Source: Acytostelium subglobosum LB1 (Eukaryota > Evosea > Eumycetozoa > Acytosteliales > Acytosteliaceae). From it: a DNA stretch of 64,000 nucleotides. The position numbers and the translations under genes are program-made. Under the pieces are notes generated by a model, which was not told the origin of the DNA, did not search any database, and saw only the letters and a list, made by a program, of their open reading frames with translations. The stretch is taken from assembly GCF_000787575.1 (NCBI RefSeq), contig NW_012236528.1:1085818-1149817 (forward strand). Direction: 5' to 3'. This document shows positions 22,399-34,224 of the stretch, piece by piece (position 1 is the stretch's first letter; every line of letters starts with the position of its first letter).

Positions 22399-23657
22399 TT
22401 AGAATCTCAACTTGGAGAAGAACCACTTGGACTTTCCTGCCTTGTACCTATGATTGATTGATTGATTGGAGTGAGGTGAGATAGATGGTTAGTGACCATT
22501 CAATATGTTCAGTTAGCCACAAGGCCATCCATCACAACACAACAATACATACTTGTCCTGGAAGATCTTCTTGACGGCGTGCTTGGTGGAAACACGCTTG
22601 GCTGGCTTGGAGGACTCAACAGTGACGGCCTCCTTGATTCCGTTGAAGGAGCTCTCCTCGCGGGTCTCGAAGTTGTAACTGTATTTGATATTGATTGATC
22701 GATTAGTTGTCAATGGTCCTAAGATTGATCGATAGTCTATGTACAGGCAAGTCCTGTATAAATCGCATCGCTTTTGTAACGCTGTATGTATGCCTGCTTG
22801 TTGATTACTTACCGGGTTGGCATGATGTGGTTGTAGTTGACGACCTTGACGAATGGGGTGATCGAGATTCTCTTCAAGATGGTCTTTCTGTTCATTCTTC
22901 TGATGACTCTGCGTGGGTACTTCTCAATACCGGCAACCAGACAGTGACCATAAGGGCGCTCCTTGGATGGCTCATCGAAGGGTGGATATTGCAGTCATTT
23001 TTAAAAGTCGTCTTTGTTTATGGGGTTGTTCGTAATGTGATTACAAGACGAATGAAAGAGAGTGGAAAGATGTGATGATGATGTCGCATTGTTTATGAGA
23101 TAAAGAACACACGAGACAAAATGCAATAGAGTCATAATCTTTCATACAAGCGGTATGAGTGATCCATACTCATGCATAGTGTCATTGGGATAGAGTAGAC
23201 ATGATAGATGATGTGTGTGTTGATCGCTAAAGTATGTATGATCATTCGCCTAAAGTGTATCTGTCTATTCAATCAATCCATTCTGATTCGTCATTCATTC
23301 ATTCATTCATTCATTCCAACCTGTATCGATCGATCGATTATCGCATCGCTGTGAAGAGATAGAGAGTGGAAAGTGGATAGAGTGGAGAAGTTTGCGATTC
23401 TTATCATTGGTATTCTTTACGACAACAGCCTTGCGACCAGCGTACTTTCCGTTCAATAGGATGACCAATCTTCCTTGTTTAATGCTGTGTATGATTGATG
23501 TTGGTGAAAGATACATGGATTAGCTTGACATGTCCTTCATTTCCTTTCGCTTGTCCAGAGATGTATCCTGTCGCTGTCTATCTTTTGTCGTCTGTCGTCT
23601 GTCATCCTATCCTGTCGTCATATCATGTCAATCCAACGATACATACAACTTTTGCAT
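22399..23657 (-). CDS. rpl27: 60S ribosomal protein eL27
   Basis: Component of the large ribosomal subunit. Exons: 23657-23647 (first 11 nt, MQK plus two bases), 23484 to about 23403, 22970-22813, 22678-22553 and 22447-22399. The joined protein starts MQKFIKQGRLVILLNGKYAG, the N-terminal pattern of the family. It continues with RKAVVVKN, RPYGHCLVAGIEKYPRR, PFVKVVNYNHIMPTRY and ends KSKWFFSKLRF. Introns 1, 3 and 4 have GT-AG ends. Intron 2 is long (about 430 bp) and odd: the alignment needs its donor after GAT at 23403, where the sequence reads AAGAAT, not GT. The nearest in-phase GT (GTC then GTAAAG) would drop six conserved residues. No other gene was seen inside this intron. Confidence 0.92.
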
Positions 23658-23884
23658 CGTGTAGTGTCTCTTGTGATCTCGTATCGTAATGTTCCGTTAA
23701 ACGAATGGTGATAGCAATGGAGGCTAGCGCGCTGCACCTTCATTAGGAGGTCGTGCTTGGGTGTGTGGCTGCACAGACATTCACTCACTCGCTTCTGAAA
23801 CCAACAAAAAAAAACACTATTTATTTCAAATTAATAAAAATTCCAAAAACATATACATCTATTTTCGAACTTCCACTCATACAT
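23658..23884. promoter_or_regulatory. Spacer containing eL27 promoter
   Basis: About 230 bp between the 5' end of eL27 and the 3' end of the next minus-strand gene; includes an A-rich run near 23806-23814. No specific element is identified. Confidence 0.3.
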
Positions 23885-26800
23885 TCAATCGTGTTTGATG
23901 AGTTGTGGATCAAGTGATGGCAATGATGTGAGTGTGGAGAGTAGATGATGTTGATGGAATGGTATGGCGATGCTGTGGTGTGTGTCATCGATAACGAGTG
24001 AGAGTGATGTTAGTGTGCCAAAGATTGATTGTTGATTGAGATGATTGATTAATGAGGCCATGTGTGTGTCGAGTGATCCATTGATATGGCATCTTATCAT
24101 TCTCTCCAAATCATTTAGATGAATCGACAATGATGTGATCGGTGTTGAACATTGTGGAAGCAATGTAATCACGTTGCTTAGGTCTTGGATGTCGAGGAAC
24201 AGTGAGTATGATCTTTTGTGTGATAATGAATCAACGGCAGTGGCACTGGCAGTGGCACTGGCACCAATACGTAGGTATAATAGCTGGATCGCATCAATCT
24301 GGTCCTTATTGAATCTCTTCATTTCTTTTGGCTCACTGATATGTATGTTGGATAGGGATCCAGTGACGTAATGGAGGTGATCTGTGATGCCATAGTTATC
24401 CACCAATTTTTTCTCAACGTGGCTGAACTCCATTTGTGATCCAATGTGCAATGATGTGAGGTGGCCCTCCAAAGGACGTCCCAAGAATGATCGAAAGTTG
24501 ATTGTCAATCGATTATTTATGGCTACATTCAATAATGTTGTCTTTGGATAGTAGATGTTTGAGTATGATTGAGTCTCAATTGTTTGAAGTGATGTTCTGT
24601 TGGGGCCAAAGTAATGTTTGCACAATGATTTGAACCAGGTCTCGGTCGCCTCGTCCTCATCATCATCCTTATCATCGCTGTCATCACCATTTAGATAATC
24701 ATCATACAGATAGAATAATAATAGATTGTCGTCAGTGATATTCGTCCAATCGGCATAGTGATCCAGCTCCTCAATCAGTGTGATATGCTCCAGAGTATTC
24801 GCGCCTTTCACCACAATGTACTTTGAGTCGGAGTTGCTGTCATTGTGTATGAATGGTATGGTCACATGCCGCAAACGTTCCAAACATCGAGATAAGAGCG
24901 TGGTTGGGATGCGAACCAGATCTTTGGCATGCATATGAAGTGGCGTGTCCTGGAGCAAACAATATTTCGATCCAATATGATCGAGTGATGAGAACACTCT
25001 GAGTGACGGGAGCACTTGATTGGTGAGGGTCCAAGCACATGACTTGTGGAATTTACTGCTCACAGTTGCCAACTCCACCAACCAATATTGATAGTTGGTT
25101 TCTTTGGGGTCTTGATCTTGGATGGCTAATTGTATGATCATGTTGATAACTGTCCAAGGGAGTGTGGGCAGGTGCAGGCGCTTTGACTCTGACCTGGGGG
25201 GCAGGTAGTAAGCTTGGGCTTGAGTATGTAGTGTGTTGCTAAATGATTGACACTTGAATTGTTTGAAGAGCTTGCGTTCCTTAATGAACTCTTCATCGTC
25301 ATGATTCAATGTTCCCAACAACATATGTTTGGAATGCTTGTAATTGGTGAAAAGTGGTTCGAGACAGAGTAAATATTTGAGGAAGTGGAAGATTGGTCGC
25401 ACCAGCCCCACCATCATAAGATGTTGTTCAATCGCCACTACTTCCAGTGTCATGTGACGGTATGGATTTTTGGATGTTTGTGGGTCGGTGAAACGCTTGT
25501 TGTCCATCATGGTGTCAATGAATTGAATCCATGATTCATTGGGGTCGAGACATAATGTTTGAATGAAAGATAATATAGTGCTCCTGAGTGATGTCCTGTG
25601 AATGTAAATGCCAGGCCTCTGATGATTACAATATCCAAACAGGTGAATAAATCTTGAAGTGCCGAGCCAAGACTGTTGTATGCATCGAATGATCATATCG
25701 ATGTTGCGCCACGAATCCATAAACTTGGAGTCACTTGATGCGGCATCTAGGAATGTTTTGAACTCGGATGGATATTTATGGACCACCTCTTGATTGAATG
25801 ATTGAATATCAGTATGATCATTGATGACCATCAAAATCCGGAACCCTTCCTCTTTTAATGTTCTAATGTCGCTCCCAACCTTTATCAAGCCTCTTGCCAT
25901 CTCTAAATTCTGGTAGCGCGTGAGAGCAGAGGATGACCATCTTCTATGATAGGTAAGATAATCAACCATTCCATTGGGCAGGGGTAGTCCACATGATTCA
26001 AAGCAACTTGTAATCCCATCCAAGAGGACAACCCCACCACGTACCATACCACCGAGAATAGATTGTTCGTACAAGTCGTATATCTAAATTGGACTAGTAA
26101 GTGAATGAGTGAGAGCGAGTGAGTGGCCGAGGGAGGCCGAAGCCTTACCTTGGGGAACTCTGAACCCATTTGTTTGATGACCAAGTTGATGATCTCATTC
26201 GTGCTAGATTTGATGTAGGTACCGAGTTTGAACGATCTAATACTTTTGAAGAATATATATATGATATGAGGTTGATTTGATGTCAATGCTTCCACTCTTT
26301 GTTGTTGAGCATCATCATCAATATCCATAAATATGCCAAGCTCTCCAAACTGAGAGTGAAGTTGCATGAACATCCTGTTTATTCCAGTATTGGGTCTCGG
26401 ACCAATATGCTCATACGTTGTAGTGATGATCCTGATTGAGTGATTGGATGATTGTGTGAGCGGACAAGTGGCATATAGACCAACTTAAACTTACTCGAAT
26501 GCATGTTGCCTGTACAGGACATTGAGATACAACTCTGATTGAGACTTGTCATTGATTAGTGCAAGGTAGAGTAGTTTGGCCAAGGTTGTACTAATGTGGA
26601 ACCATGATGGTGGAGATGGCGCCAAGAACCATTGATTGAGCGAATGCTCCAATCGTTCTTTACCAAATATAGATGTGATCACATTATATGCTTTGTGTAT
26701 ATCGATGTAGAAGTGGGTGCCCATTGATTCTTCCTTGATATTGATCAAAATGGCAATGATCAAGTTGACATAGTGATTGATGATCTGGTCCATTTGATCA

Positions 26801-27323
26801 TTATTCTGCTGCTGCTTCTGATGCTGGGCAAGATCATGAAGGAATTTTGGATCAAAGAGGAACCAGAGTGATCCATAGACCAATGAGATATTGATTGAAG
26901 CAATGTCAACAAGTGCCATCGTCACGTCAAACATTGATGTGGTAGTCAATCCATTCAATGCGAAGAACTGACTACCATTGACAATGTCGTGTTCCAATTG
27001 ATGTATACCATATCTAACAAACTTGATCGACGCAAGTATCTCAATGATCAGTTTTCCAAGTGATGGGAAGTCTTTGAACAACTTGGAGGTTGAGCGAGTT
27101 GAGTGAGTGAGTGAGTGAGATATCAAAGGTATTCTGTATACTATACCTTGGATAAGATTGGTAGATCATTGATGATGTCAAGAGTACAGTGCAATCGAGT
27201 GAATACCTCAAGATCAGTATGAGAAGGTGTAATCGAGTCTCTTTGAACGATATGCCTTGCCTTCTCAGCCCATTCATTTGTTCGAGAATATTGTTGTAAT
27301 TGTTGTTGTTGTAGATGAGTCAT
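23885..27323 (-). CDS. Large uncharacterised dictyostelid protein
   Basis: Four exons (27323-27147, 27081-26495, 26431-26149, 26083-23885) join in phase to about 1081 residues; all introns are GT-AG. The first half is helical with isolated aromatic and hydrophobic clusters (FFALNGLTTTSMFDVTMALVD, continuing as helix). Around the middle lies an F-box-like stretch (LPTLPWTVINMIIQLAIQ, later ELATVSSKFHKSCAWTL). After it come irregular leucine-rich segments such as LTSLHIGSQ, ITSLSIHLNDL and LTSLSLVIDD, reminiscent of the LRR portion of dictyostelid F-box/LRR proteins. An acidic loop (GDDSDDKDDDED) interrupts this region. An F-box/LRR substrate adaptor is a plausible but unproven reading. Confidence 0.7.
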
Positions 27324-27472
27324 GTATTATCTATTTGTTAACTCATTGAATGAATGAATGAATGAATGAACATTCCCTAAACCACTCCCTCAACTCAACT
27401 TCCACAAAGTTGCAAGTTGTTTTGTTGTTGTCGTGGCGATAAATAAAGTGTCGCACACCTTGGCATTCTTTA

Positions 27473-30400
27473 TTACATGATGGTGATGATTATGGTGACA
27501 ATGGATACAAGTACAAGTACAATGAATGATGGTATGTTCCTAACTGCAACAGATAGTCCTGTTGTTGTTGAAGAAGTAGTGGTAGTTGACGACTGAGTGG
27601 AAGTTGTTGGCGAGTTGGTAGTGGTCGTTGGTGAGTTGGTAGTTGTGGTGGTCGACGACGGTTGAGATGTTGTCGTTGTGGTAGTTGTCGACAAGAGTGT
27701 TGTAGTCGATGATGATGTAGTTGTGGTCGTGCTGACTGGAGAGCAAGGTGTGGAGCTGTAGGTGCCACCGACCTTTGGACGAACGCACTCTAGATTGTAG
27801 CCAACAGAGTCAGATGATAACTCAATACGGTAGGACGATGCGCCAACAGTCACTTCGAAGCAGGTCAGGGCGCCAACACAGCTGCCCAGCTTGGTCACGG
27901 TGCGCGTGGCAGGCAGCGAAGTCTGGTTCTTGGCGGCGGTCATCAAGAACACTCGGGCATCGGGCGAGCTGACGGGTGCGGACTGGGAGTAGCGTGTGCG
28001 ATACACAGTGTTGATGGGTGCCTGTGACTCAAAGGTGATGTTGCCATCGACCACGAATGAGGTCAAGGCCGACACGGACGCTCCAACAATGCGGCCGACG
28101 GAGGTGGCCATCTCGGGCTGTGCGAGGTCATTGCACTTTGGTCGGAGCTCAATCTCGGACTGACTGACCAACGAGGGTTCCGTGTGCCAGACCCACATGC
28201 CACACGTGGCAATGTATGTTGGAACGCGGTTCGAGTAGAAGTACTCGCTCACACTCACCGATTGCAGACGATCATGCTTGGTGAATGAGTCCACGAGGAT
28301 GTAGTGGCCGCCTGGTACAGAGATGGCGTATCTTAGCATGCGCTTGAGCCATCCATCGGCACTCCTGTTGCGGCCAAACACATCGCTGCCGTCCAACTTG
28401 AAGTAGTCGATGGATAGGCCGTCGACAGTCTGGTTGAACTTCTCGATGGTTCCGCGCACCGGTGAGAACTGGCCCTTGTTGACAATGGTTGGCTTGCTCG
28501 AGTCCCAGGCATCCTCCACGACCATAGTACTGGCGCCTCCTCCTCCATTGTCCAACTGCAATGTCTTGTCATCCTTGGCGATGGTGCCGTATGACATGTC
28601 GCTGACGAACCTGCTGCCAAAGCCCGACCAGATGATGCCTCCAAAGTCTGACTCTGTGTGGGGGTAGCCGTTGTACTTGGCCTCCAATGCCAGGCCCGTG
28701 TAGCCCTCAAGCTGGCGACGAACATCGATGGCGTAGCCATTGTCAACAACGCGACGACGGAACATTCCATTTCCACCCACTGGATACAGTGATGCCTTGT
28801 CGCCAAGTGATGGACACTTGCGAACGACGGCAGACCAGTTACGCGCCATCACAGGGTAATAGTCGTAGCCAATGTCAAAGCCCGAGTTGAAGTAGTTGTT
28901 GATCCAAAACGCGGCAACAGCACATGGGTCGACGTTGGCCGTGCCCACCTGGAGTATCTCGCGAATGTACATTGAGTAGATAGGTGTGAGTGAGCCATAC
29001 TGCGTGATGTGACTGTCACCAAAGTCCATTGTCAGGCCGTCCACGAGGATGGCATCCAGGATCCACTTGTAGCTTGTCTCAAAGTAGTTCCAGCGGGGCG
29101 ATTCGAGGTGGATGCCAAAGGTGTTGCTGATCAACATGTCCATCTCAATGATGTTGTCGACGTTCATCGATGTGTAGTGTGCCAGACCCTCGACAAACAC
29201 GCCGTCCGACGCGATGGTGTAGCGAGTGCGGTACATCACGGAGAGGATGTCCGTGAGCAGACCCTGCGCAAGTGTACTGTTCTCATACCAGCGAGCAACA
29301 GACAGGTAGATGGCACCAGAGGAGAGCACGGGCGTCCAGTTGTTGCCGTTCCAAATGTTCCATGAACGGTTCTTGTAGTTTCGACGGAAGTTGGCGGCCA
29401 TCTCATCGATCTTTGATGAGACTAGTGCGCGCTGGTCCACGGCCAGGTCGTTGTAGAACAGGTCGTAGAAGACACTCCAGTACTTGCACGGGCCTTTGGA
29501 GCCGAGGTCAAAGCCAAAGGGACCGTAGCCATCACCATAGTTGGGGTCAGACCACACCCAGTTGCTGAACCAGGACAACTCCTTGGCAATGAAGAGTGGG
29601 ACCAGGGCATCCAGGTCGGCTTGGGAGAAGTAACAATCATTGCGACCAAGCGCAAAGCATGAGCGCAGGAAGCGTATGACGTACATGACGTTGAGGCCAT
29701 TGTTATACTGATTGTACTGGTCCCATGTGACCGTGCCATCAAAGTACTTCTTGGCAAGGGTGTGCTGTCTGAGCGTGGCGACACGGTTGTTCCTGCACGA
29801 TGAGCCAGAGAACAGGACTGTCTCATACGAGTCCCTGACACTCTTGACGCCAATTCCCAGTGTGGCAAGGCTGTCGCATGGCAGCGTGTAGAATGGGTTG
29901 ACCTTGGTTTGCCAGAAGTATGAGTGATTGCCAAAGAGACGAGGGCGCGAGGGGTCTGGCAGCGAGTTGTAGGTGAACTCCAGACCATTGAGTATAGACA
30001 CGGATACGATGCCAAGGGACTTGTGTTCGTAGATATAGCAGTTCTGGATGGGCTGAGTTGAGTCGCACTCAGTCTTGTAGGGATAGGTGTTGAAGGCAAA
30101 GATGACCACGTCGATCTCCTTAATCGACGCGTCCTTAAACTCGGAGGGCAATTGGATATTGAGCTCGGGGTCGTCCAAGTATGGACCCATGATCATGTAG
30201 CCACCTGCACTGGGCGTTCCAAGCAGTACCCAATAGCCCGCGGCAGTGGTCCTGGACCATTGTCCCTCGATGCGAAGGTTACACTCGGGAGTCGAGCCAC
30301 TCATACAGGGGTTGCCGCCATACGCGTAGAGTTGGAAGCCACCACCGCGGCGTGGGTCAAGGTTGATGCGCAGACTAAGTGGTTGGCCTAGCTCGGAGCG

Positions 30401-30954
30401 TGGTGGTACGGGGAAACGGAACTGTGCCCATGTAGGATTGGCACTAACAGGGGTCGTGTTGACTGGTTCGCGCTTGTTGTACAACACCATCACATTGTTG
30501 GTGCCTAGGCCAACGCGACAGGCAGTGGCTGCGCCATTCGCCTGAGTGGAGCCGTACTCTATTCCTTGTTGAGGGAACTTGGCAGTGTTGGGCAATGACA
30601 GACCACAGGCATTGGGTGTCCATTGACTTGCAGTCAACGTGAACGTAGTGAATGGATTGGATTCAAAGCTACTAAAGTCTGCGCCAATGTAGGTCTTTGG
30701 TGGTGATGGTATCGAAGAGTTGAAGTACTTCAATATGCTATTAGTGAGTGGCGTTAGTCATGTGTGTGGGTTGGAGTGCGGCAACTGTTACCGATGTGTG
30801 GCCGCATAAAACTTTAATGCGGCCAGTGTGAGCTAATTACTTACTTTGGATCGATTGAGTCCCAATTGGTAGTTGATGGTAATGCACTATGTACACATGA
30901 TACACTAACAAGTACCAACAACAATAACATTAACATTGATGATGAGTTCATCAT
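27473..30954 (-). CDS. Cell-surface heparinase II/III-like protein
   Basis: Two exons (30954-30845 and 30737-27473; GTAAGT donor, TAG acceptor) give about 1124 residues. Exon 1 encodes the signal peptide (MLMLLLLVLVSVSCVHS). An N-terminal beta-rich part (about 40-290) is followed by an alpha-toroid-like region with DGYGPFGFDLGS, SDGVFVEGLAHYTSMNVDN and LTMDFGDSHITQYG. Then comes a beta-sandwich region with DFGGIIWSGFGSRF, VVEDAW and GGHYILVDSF. This order fits polysaccharide lyases of the heparinase II/III and chondroitin AC-lyase type, which cleave uronic-acid polysaccharides. The C-terminus is a Thr/Ser-rich stalk of repeated TTTT and NSPTTT units, ending in a hydrophobic segment (FIVLVLVSIVTIIITIM) typical of GPI anchoring. 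The coding region is GC-rich and the lyase assignment is by layout, so moderate confidence. Confidence 0.65.
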
Positions 30955-31640
30955 TGTATACTGACTGATATAGATATATTTATCTCTATCTAATCATGTG
31001 ATTAAAGTAATGATGTTCCGTCGTTGAAGATGATGATTAGACATGATGAAGATATGTTATGAACCTTACTTATGCGATTGAAATGATGATCGCTTTGATG
31101 CGCAAGTTAATAGCGCGCCTGCCCGTAGACACCTTATAAAGACACCTCACATGTCTCCAATAAATCATGACATCACAAAAGACAAGAGGGTCGCATGTGG
31201 CATGTGGCTGACCAAACGGTGTTTGCCCAATAAATTGATATTATTAAATAAGGTGAGCCGGATGATCATCCGGTCCATGGCCACGCGGCGGACCCATCCA
31301 CCACCTTTGGGTGGGTATCTTTAGCTTTGTTGGATGGATGGTTGGACTGTTGATTGTTTGCATGAATACGGTTGGGTAACGGTCACATAGATGGTTGGAC
31401 ACAAGAAGCTGTTTGGTTTGGACACTCCGAGTGTTGGCTGGCTGGGTGGATGACTGGCTGATCAAGCGTGCGGGCCTTCTTGATGGTGATCATTGATCAC
31501 AATCATTGTTGTGGTTATGACTAAGATTGATCATTGTAAAGTATCAATCACCATCGAGCAGTTGTCGACGATTCAGTGAATGCCAACCAAGGGAGTAGTG
31601 TGTGAGTGATCGATTGAATGAACATCCTGCCTCGAGAGCA
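30955..31640. other. Gene-free spacer
   Basis: About 690 bp between two minus-strand genes. It holds the promoter of the heparinase-like gene and a 16-bp perfect palindrome, CCGGATGATCATCCGG, at 31258-31273. Short ORFs here have no recognisable content. Confidence 0.35.
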
Positions 31641-32396
31641 TTAGTTGGCATTAGGATCAAAGTCTTGGATGTGAACATTCGTCACCTTGGTCACTCTTCT
31701 CTTCTTCTCTTTCTTCTCCACTTGCTTCGCCTTGATGGTACGCGCAGTCTCTGCAAACTCGACCAGTGACAGACCAGCCTCCTTCATGGTTGACTCGAGA
31801 TCGACCTCCTTTGGCATCACAATGTCCTTCCACATGTTGACAAGCTCAGCGCTGACGGGTATCCTGTAGCGCTCGTCATTGTAGAACAACATCTGGTCGT
31901 CTGCCTTCTCGTTGTGCTTGACGACGAAGATCTCCTTGGCATCGCGCATCCTGTTGACGTCCTGCTCGATCTGTCTGTATGACTCGCGCAGCTCGCCCAT
32001 CGTTATGCCGTACGGGTACTTTGAGAGAAGTTCGATGATGTCCTTTGGGCTCTTGACATCAAACAGCGGCTTGAAGCACAGTGTCGTATCGTTCAGGAAC
32101 TCTATCTTGGGGTTGGCGCGAAGACTGTCGATCAGCTCCTGGTTACCCTCGATCCTGTGCGGTGTCGATGCCATCAGCTCCTCGAATGTCGCTGGCTCGC
32201 CTTCAAGCGACTTGAGATGTGTGAGGATGTCGTAGACGACACGACCAATCGGTACATTCTTCTGCTGTGACACTGCCGCCGACGACGACATATACGTCGC
32301 CTTTGTAGCCGATGACAGCGGTCTCTTCTGTTGTCCATTCAAGAATGATTTGCCATCACCAAATGTCTTCCTTTCTGTAATCTTCTGACTATCCAT
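31641..32396 (-). CDS. gtf2e2: Transcription initiation factor TFIIE beta subunit
   Basis: 251 residues, single exon. TFIIE recruits TFIIH to the RNA polymerase II preinitiation complex; the beta subunit carries tandem winged helices. Visible here are the first winged-helix region (GRVVYDILTHLKSLEG, then ANPKIEFLNDTTLCFKPLFDVKS) and the second (IIELLSKYPYGITMGELRES). The family-typical MLFYNDERYRIPV segment follows, and then VNMWKDIVMP. A basic C-terminus (KAKQVEKKEKKRRVTK) ends in DFDPNAN. The length is close to other protist and yeast-like TFIIE-beta proteins. The start is the first ATG after an AT-rich leader. Confidence 0.92.
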   Translation of the reverse strand: MDSQKITERKTFGDGKSFLNGQQKRPLSSATKATYMSSSAAVSQQKNVPIGRVVYDILTHLKSLEGEPATFEELMASTPHRIEGNQELIDSLRANPKIEFLNDTTLCFKPLFDVKSPKDIIELLSKYPYGITMGELRESYRQIEQDVNRMRDAKEIFVVKHNEKADDQMLFYNDERYRIPVSAELVNMWKDIVMPKEVDLESTMKEAGLSLVEFAETARTIKAKQVEKKEKKRRVTKVTNVHIQDFDPNAN

Positions 32397-32992
32397 TCTA
32401 TACTCTGTTAATGTTTTATATGTAATGATATGTTGATTATTGGTTGTTGTTGATGGTTTGATTAAGTGATAGGATGGATGAGTACTTGTGATGTCAGTCA
32501 GAGTACTACTATTGAAGAAGACGATGAATCTGTCTCAATGTTCAATTATCACTTAATCATTCGATTGAATGAATGGGTGAGAGAGTGAATGAAAGTGAAC
32601 AGACCTTGTTTTTGAAGTTGGAAGTTGAACCTGAAGTGGGGGGAAGGAATGCACACTTAGTTAACCCTTGTTTATTCAAGTTTCTTACAATACTTACAAA
32701 CTCAAAAGTTTAAGTTTAATCAGGCAACAAACATTCTAGTGAGATCATGATCAAGTTCCTTTATTGATTTATGATCATAAGCATAAAGGATATACTATGG
32801 TCAAAGAAATAATAATACTAAAAGGAAGATGATATAGAAAACCACAATGTTGGAACATTTCCAACTCGAACTACTAGGCAAGTAGATAGTCTTATCAGCA
32901 ATCTCCAACCACTAAAGTAATCCCCAACCTTTATATATTCCCCTATAACATACTATTAATAATCTTCATTCAATTATTCGTATTGACCTACG
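32397..32992. other. Gene-free spacer
   Basis: About 600 bp, AT-rich; promoter side of TFIIE-beta. No ORF or RNA gene is recognised. Confidence 0.35.
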
Positions 32993-33190
32993 TTAAGATA
33001 TGATCAACTTGATTATCACGAATAATAGGTTACAATGATCAACAAATACCTTACGACCAAGCACCCAAATTTGCTCACTGTTTACTCCAATCCTCCATAT
33101 CTTGGATTTATCTATGACATTCTCGATCTTGTCTGAGTCCTCTTCCTCAAGTGTAGTCTTACCTGTGAGAGTTTTCACGAAAATCTTCAT
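32993..33190 (-). pseudogene. Degenerate ubiquitin-like fragment
   Basis: The frame begins MKIFVKTLTGKT, then TLE, SD, IENV. This is the first 25 residues of ubiquitin with one residue missing after GKT and several acidic substitutions. Similarity fades through SKIWRIGVNSEQIWVLGRK, which keeps the spacing of the ubiquitin segment ending in GK. The sequence then reaches a possible donor (GTATTT) at about 33047 and no matching second half (LEDGRT or LHLVLRLRGG) is found downstream. Either a relic of a polyubiquitin copy or the first exon of a very diverged ubiquitin-like gene; the relic is favoured. Confidence 0.6.
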
Positions 33191-33567
33191 GCACTCTTGT
33201 TTGTTTGATTGTTTGTATGTTTGTCATCTTCAACTTGTTAGTCATTATCATCATATACATAGTCATTGTCCAAGAGGATGAAGTAATCGAGGGTTTCACT
33301 AAACTTGCGCATCACTAAAACACACAAAAAAAACAAAACAAAAATACAAACTGGGCTGAGTTATAGTGAGAACTCCTCATACTTGGCCCACCAAAAACAC
33401 CAAAAACAATTCTCCACTCACCTCTTCCTCTTCCGCCTCCTCCACACTTCAGCAACAACACAATAACAATCATACATCATCTTACTAGTACTATAAATCA
33501 CTCACTCACTCTCTCCTCACGCACTCCCGATCCTCGCCTCTCTCCATCAACTCTCCATCATCTATCT

Positions 33568-33605
<38 letters not shown>

Positions 33606-34224
33606 TCATCAATATCAACCTCTTCACTCGTTTATATTTGTACAATACTATATACAACATTATCTACCATTATCTATACTACCTATCAATCAATAATCAA
33701 TCATTCAATCTATTAGCTGTTCATTTAAGAATGTACAGACTCATCAAGAACAAGATGGAGACAGGAGTCAGGATGGAAGTACCTGGAATCATCCAGGTGA
33801 CTATGGTGGTGTCGGACCCCTTCCCTCCCCACCTCATTGATCGGCAGCCGCCAACACCGAGCAGCTTCTGCATCAGGGGTCGGACTAGGCGTCAAGTTCT
33901 CCCCGACGCTCATGCGTACGCGCGCAGGGTGATTTATCTCTGATCGGTCACCCATCAGCTTTGGCAACGACACATGTACAGCTACCTATTGTATACAGTT
34001 CCAGGAGTTCATTGATGGAGCAGTCTACTCGTTGTCAACAACGGACTTCCATCATTACTCATTCATTCACTCATCCATTCAATCAATCAATCAATAAGCC
34101 AACGAGACAGTGACGAACCGATACCCGCCAATACACAAGGGGGGAGGTTACCCTTGGCCGTCTTGCGGCAATAAACATCATCTATCTATCTGGATTGTCC
34201 GTACATATACTGTGTCGTTGCCAC
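33191..34224. other. Gene-poor stretch
   Basis: About 1 kb. It contains a long AATC repeat (33571-33602), a GC-richer patch around 33800-33960, and a short hairpin-plus-AATAAA (about 34151-34170). A short plus-strand ORF from 33731 (MYRLIKNKMETGVRME) might be a first exon but could not be extended convincingly. Confidence 0.35.

Noticed and set aside
33571-33602. Regular AATC repeats, considered as a CRISPR-like array
   Set aside because: Simple tetranucleotide microsatellite without spacers, in a eukaryotic genome.
33725-33973. Minus-strand ORF ending CLHLVL, resembling the ubiquitin C-terminus
   Set aside because: Only a few residues match, there is no RGG, and it lies on the wrong side of the ubiquitin-like N-terminal fragment.
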